Part shown: piece after piece, positions 61,345 to 64,000 of the stretch
Layout: each line of letters opens with the position of its first letter
Numbering within the stretch: position 1 is the first letter of the stretch
Assembly (NCBI RefSeq): GCF_020405225.1
Contig: NZ_CP084472.1
Location: 2,852,001-2,916,000 of the forward strand
From: Natrinema sp. DC36
Lineage (GTDB): Archaea; Halobacteriota; Halobacteria; Halobacteriales; Natrialbaceae
Direction: 5' to 3'
Length of the DNA stretch: 64,000 nucleotides
Made by a program: the position numbers and the translations under genes
Notes under the pieces: model-generated
Database searches by the model: none
The model's input: only the letters and a program-made list of their open reading frames with translations
Told to the model about the DNA's origin: nothing

Positions 61345-61381
61345 CCGGCTTCCGCCGGCCCTAATTTCCGCGGTTTCTTTT
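61345..61381 (+). terminator. Terminator of the S-layer gene
   Basis: A 5-bp stem CCGGC (61345-61349) / GCCGG (61354-61358) begins 12 bases after the S-layer stop. It is followed by CTAATTTCC and a T-rich run TTTCTTTTAT (61374 onward), suiting archaeal termination. Confidence 0.5.
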
Positions 61382-61470
61382 ATCGGACGTTACATCCACC
61401 AGCGACAGCACCCGATACCGACAGCGGAGTCGGAGTACATACGTTCGCAAAACTCCAAGCCCGTTCTATC

Positions 61471-62156
61471 GTGACCTCGCTCTATGACCAGCTTGCCGAG
61501 TGCCCTCAAACGAAAATCAACGTTGGAGGGTTGACCTACGACGAACGAGCAGATCTCCGCCAGATCAAAGTCACACAGTCGACTGATCTGACGAACAAAG
61601 GCGGTTCAGGCCGATTTGCGACAGTCTACTACCTCGAGGGCGATGAGCGCCAAGCAGCGGACGTGTTCGTCAAAACGAACCGATCACAACTCGAGGGGAT
61701 CGATTTCTCGAAGAAAAATGTCATCCAGCGTGGCGTCGAACGCGAGGTATATGACTGGATCCTGCACACACACACACACATACATATACACTCGGAAAAC
61801 GTGAGCTGGAGAAATACGACTCAGTGTTTCAAGAGGTACGACCAAACGAGAACGTGACGTGGGTGATCAGTCGAGAACACTTCGACGCCCATCCGATGCG
61901 TCGGTACTCAGTCGGCGAAACACCTTCCGTACGCATCGATAGGACGTCGCTAGGAAAGCTATACGATGGCTTCGGTGAGGTGATCACGACGACTGATCTC
62001 GAAGAATATGATACCGTGGAAGGAGATGTTCGCTACGTCCTCGAGTATTACCGTGTTGCCGATGGGTTCGCATGTGATCCGGTTTCACATGGTGGAGAGA
62101 TGGCGATCAAAAAAAACATGATCACTGACTCTTCTCCTGTAGTAGGAGGACAGTAA
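61471..62156 (+). pseudogene. Unrecognised gene split by a frameshift at a (CA)8 tract (possible phase-variable gene)
   Basis: The first frame (GTG at 61471) gives MTSLYDQLAECPQTKINVGG ... GVEREVYDWILHTHTHIHIHS and ends at 61857 in an unlikely tail. The second frame, offset by two, enters just after the repeat as GKRELEKYDSVFQEVRPNENV and runs WVISREHFDAHPM ... AIKKNMITDSSPVVGGQ to 62156. Loss of one CA (2 bases) or gain of two would join them into one protein of ~227 residues. GGSGRFATVYYLEG with FVKTN resembles a kinase glycine loop, but that is weak. Without the repeat shift the product is truncated. It lies directly after the S-layer gene. Confidence 0.6.
61763..61791 (+). repeat. Alternating pyrimidine-purine dinucleotide tract
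   Basis: TG followed by (CA)8 (61765-61780) and TACATATACAC makes 29 bases of strict pyrimidine-purine alternation. This is rare in a G+C-rich genome. It is prone to slippage and, in supercoiled DNA, to Z-form. Confidence 0.95.
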
Positions 62157-62559
62157 CAGAAACCGCGTGCAGTATGGAAACGCCGGCCAAAGCCCAGCGT
62201 TTGAGACCCAGCCCTTGGCAGGAGATCTGTTGCTCACGGGTGGGTGCGAAACCGGGTGTAACAATATATGACTTCACGTCAGGACATGATTTGATCTCGG
62301 AGTTCGATCCTGAGGAGGTTTGGCTATGATCATTGGTCGGAAGCCCCCGGTTGCGAGCGTTACGACGCACCCCGGACGCTCGATGACCATAATCTGTGCG
62401 CCCTGCGCGCAAGTTCTTGGCCGACAAAATCTCCAGGCACCGTCGCGGGCGTCTGCGACCGTCAGGTCAACGTGATCTCGAGCGCCACCGAAAACTCGCT
62501 CGCGAAGCCGAGATGATTGCTAGCCCTGAGGGAGAAAAGGCGTGATGACAGTCGTCAAG
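62157..62559. other. Region without a supported gene; possible coding relics
   Basis: About 400 bases between the broken gene and the membrane regulator. A plus-strand frame beginning ATG at 62174 ends TIYDFTSGHDLISEFDPEEVWL with a TGA overlapping a second ATG (62327). The end looks protein-like but the start does not. No family is recognised and no terminal repeats are seen. It may be debris of a former gene. Confidence 0.35.
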
Positions 62560-63921
62560 TCAGTTAGTCCCGGTCGGATCGACACCAGGCAGCGTGATGA
62601 GGTTCTCACGGCCGATACGAAGCTTCTCGATCTCGTCGTCGTCGTCCATCTTCGAGAGCAACTGCGACACCTTGGCGTTCGACCAGCCGGTCTCCGAGAC
62701 GATGGTGGCCTGCTTCATCCGGCCGCCGTTTTGATCGATCAGGCGTAGGACGCGTTCCTCGTCGCTCAACAGCTCTGGATCAATCGCATTGTCGTGCGTT
62801 TCTTTAAATGTGAGACTGGTCCCAGCACCTGACTCGGGCGTCTGATCGTCGACCGTGGATGACGATCCGGATTGGGCGATCGCCGCAGGGCCACCGTCCA
62901 CGCCACGTGTCGCGTCTCGAGAATTACTCTGGTCGCTTTTGCGGCTGTCGGATTGTTCGGCACGTCCGAATAATGCGGTGATCGAGAACGAGGAGATTCG
63001 GTCCTGTGTGATCGGATCGTAACCGTATTTGCGCGCAATTAGATAGCCGCCGGCACCGAAGATAAGTACGAGAAACGCGACAATCACCCACCCTGCAGTC
63101 GACAGCAACGGAGGACCAGATCCGCTGGGACTGTCAGGTCCATCGGGATCACTACTGGCACCCTGGAGGATCGTAATCTCGAGACCGTCTTGGTCGAACT
63201 GATGGGGACCATCCCAGATGAGCGCACCATTTTCCGTGCTCGTTGGTGTATCGACGAATCCGTAGTTCTCCGGCGGTTTGATGACAAGTCGCTGTCCATC
63301 GCTCAATATCGGTAAGAGGGAACGGTCAGGTGACCAGAGAGCATCACCGACATGAAGGCGATCACCGTCGACCACCGCAAAGTTCGTCCAGACGAACGAG
63401 TAGGAGATAACTCCAATCCGCACATCGTCACCGTTCGAGGGTTGTGACTCTACATCGGTCTCAGGACGTATAATCCGAGGGTCGTCCCAATTCACAGTCT
63501 CGATCGACATCTCGCGACCGGTCGATTCGGCTGCGAGATTTGCGAACTCCTGAAATGTATGTGAATTATATAGGTCAACTTGATCACCCGAAACGACTGT
63601 ATTGGCGTATTCATTGAAAATTTCTGCTTCGGTATCGTTCCGTATGAGAAATCGACTCTCAATCGTCCACACTGCGTTCCCGTCATCAGCAATTTGGATC
63701 CGAATTTTCTGCCAGGGATCAGGCCGTTCCGGTGGTTCAACAGTCTCTTGAGACGAGATGGAACGTGACTGTTCGACGGCTGGGGAGAGGGAGGGCGATG
63801 CTGACGAGGACCGTTCGACAGTCGTCGGTGTGGTAGCCGACGGTGTCGCGGCCACTGCCCCCAAGCTCGACGTAGCGAGGAGGACTGCGAGGGTAATTAC
63901 GGTGGCAGTGGTAATCCGCAT
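62560..63921 (-). CDS. Exported membrane protein with cytoplasmic winged-helix domain
   Basis: A 453-residue protein. It has a signal peptide (TTATVITLAVLLATSSLGAVAATP) and an extracellular beta-rich domain (residues ~65-270; RIQIADDGNAVWTIESRF ... PENYGFVDTPTSTENGALIWDG), the DUF7345-like type. One membrane helix follows (AGWVIVAFLVLIFGAGGYLIA), then a ~90-residue linker. The C-terminal winged helix is LLSDEERVLRLIDQNGGRMKQATIVSETGWSNAKVSQLLSKM, DUF7343-like. The layout suggests an outside sensor with an inside DNA-binding output. Its place beside the S-layer region hints at surface sensing. The ATG at 63921 is preferred. Confidence 0.82.
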   Translation of the reverse strand: MRITTATVITLAVLLATSSLGAVAATPSATTPTTVERSSSASPSLSPAVEQSRSISSQETVEPPERPDPWQKIRIQIADDGNAVWTIESRFLIRNDTEAEIFNEYANTVVSGDQVDLYNSHTFQEFANLAAESTGREMSIETVNWDDPRIIRPETDVESQPSNGDDVRIGVISYSFVWTNFAVVDGDRLHVGDALWSPDRSLLPILSDGQRLVIKPPENYGFVDTPTSTENGALIWDGPHQFDQDGLEITILQGASSDPDGPDSPSGSGPPLLSTAGWVIVAFLVLIFGAGGYLIARKYGYDPITQDRISSFSITALFGRAEQSDSRKSDQSNSRDATRGVDGGPAAIAQSGSSSTVDDQTPESGAGTSLTFKETHDNAIDPELLSDEERVLRLIDQNGGRMKQATIVSETGWSNAKVSQLLSKMDDDDEIEKLRIGRENLITLPGVDPTGTN

Positions 63922-64000
63922 GCGTACCAACGGGTGGTTTCCGGGGGGAAAAAACCCTTTCCATCGAAAAATGTATTGTTACCGACCACAGGAGACCATC

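Noticed and set aside
62122-62427. 101-codon minus-strand frame between the broken gene and the membrane regulator
   Set aside because: Its composition is not haloarchaeal (Arg/Ser-rich, few acidic residues), it overlaps the end of the opposite gene, and it has no recognisable domain.

Overview
The window is about 64 kb of chromosome from an extremely halophilic archaeon. The evidence is high G+C, very acidic proteins, haloarchaeal TATA boxes placed 25-35 bases before start codons (many short or leaderless transcripts), a PGF-CTERM S-layer glycoprotein, a thermosome with a Gly/Met tail, a TrmB-type regulator, a HalOD1 protein, UbaA, FAU-1 and several tiny CxxC zinc proteins. The dispersed repeats suggest a Natrialbales-type genome (Natrinema/Haloterrigena/Natrialba relatives). 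That placement is inference.

Layout. 1-9.5 kb: end of an unknown gene, a YgfZ/GcvT-like folate protein, two HTH regulators, a solitary E1-alpha dehydrogenase subunit, a carbonic-anhydrase-like hexapeptide protein with an altered zinc site, a phasin-like coiled-coil protein, a phosphoesterase, and glutamine synthetase divergent from lrp. 9.6-20 kb: a dense hairpin cluster, the thermosome, a TraB-like protein, small regulatory and zinc proteins, acyltransferase, aldo/keto reductase, SDR, NUDIX and pirin. 20-28.4 kb: FAU-1, a MEDS histidine kinase with its response regulator, a PrsW protease, a second phasin-like protein with a long Glu-Thr tract, and riboflavin synthase. 28.4-34 kb: a repeat-rich, AT-richer patch holding a membrane protein between two inverted relics of the same small gene, then an SF1 helicase overlapping an M24 protein that has lost its metal ligands, and two tiny zinc-finger genes. 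34-43 kb: ubaA, membrane proteins, SDR, CBS protein, orphan RNA ligase, Tfx regulator, MoxR ATPase and an MBL hydrolase. 43-49 kb: a four-gene overlapping operon (DUF4129-like, small membrane protein, DUF58, large membrane protein) that probably works with MoxR, then a TRAM protein. 49-57 kb: etfBA, a prenyl synthase, a frame-broken amphi-Trp gene, DUF373, a hybrid kinase and an unusual radical SAM protein. 57-64 kb: the cell-surface region, with a lipoprotein, the S-layer gene with a long AT-rich leader, a gene broken exactly at a (CA)8 tract, and a membrane-anchored winged-helix protein.

The least expected signals are these. (1) Three copies of an ~80-bp palindromic element each abut or overlap the stop codon of a neighbouring gene; in two the element's end TGATACGG contains the stop codon. 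(2) A dinucleotide-repeat frameshift beside the S-layer gene looks like a phase-variation switch. (3) The 3' end of etfA and its terminator are tandemly duplicated. (4) A second dispersed repeat family has three copies. (5) Five hairpins sit in a row between lrp and the thermosome gene, four of them with three-base GAA or GTA loops. No CRISPR array, rRNA, complete tRNA or intact transposase gene was seen.
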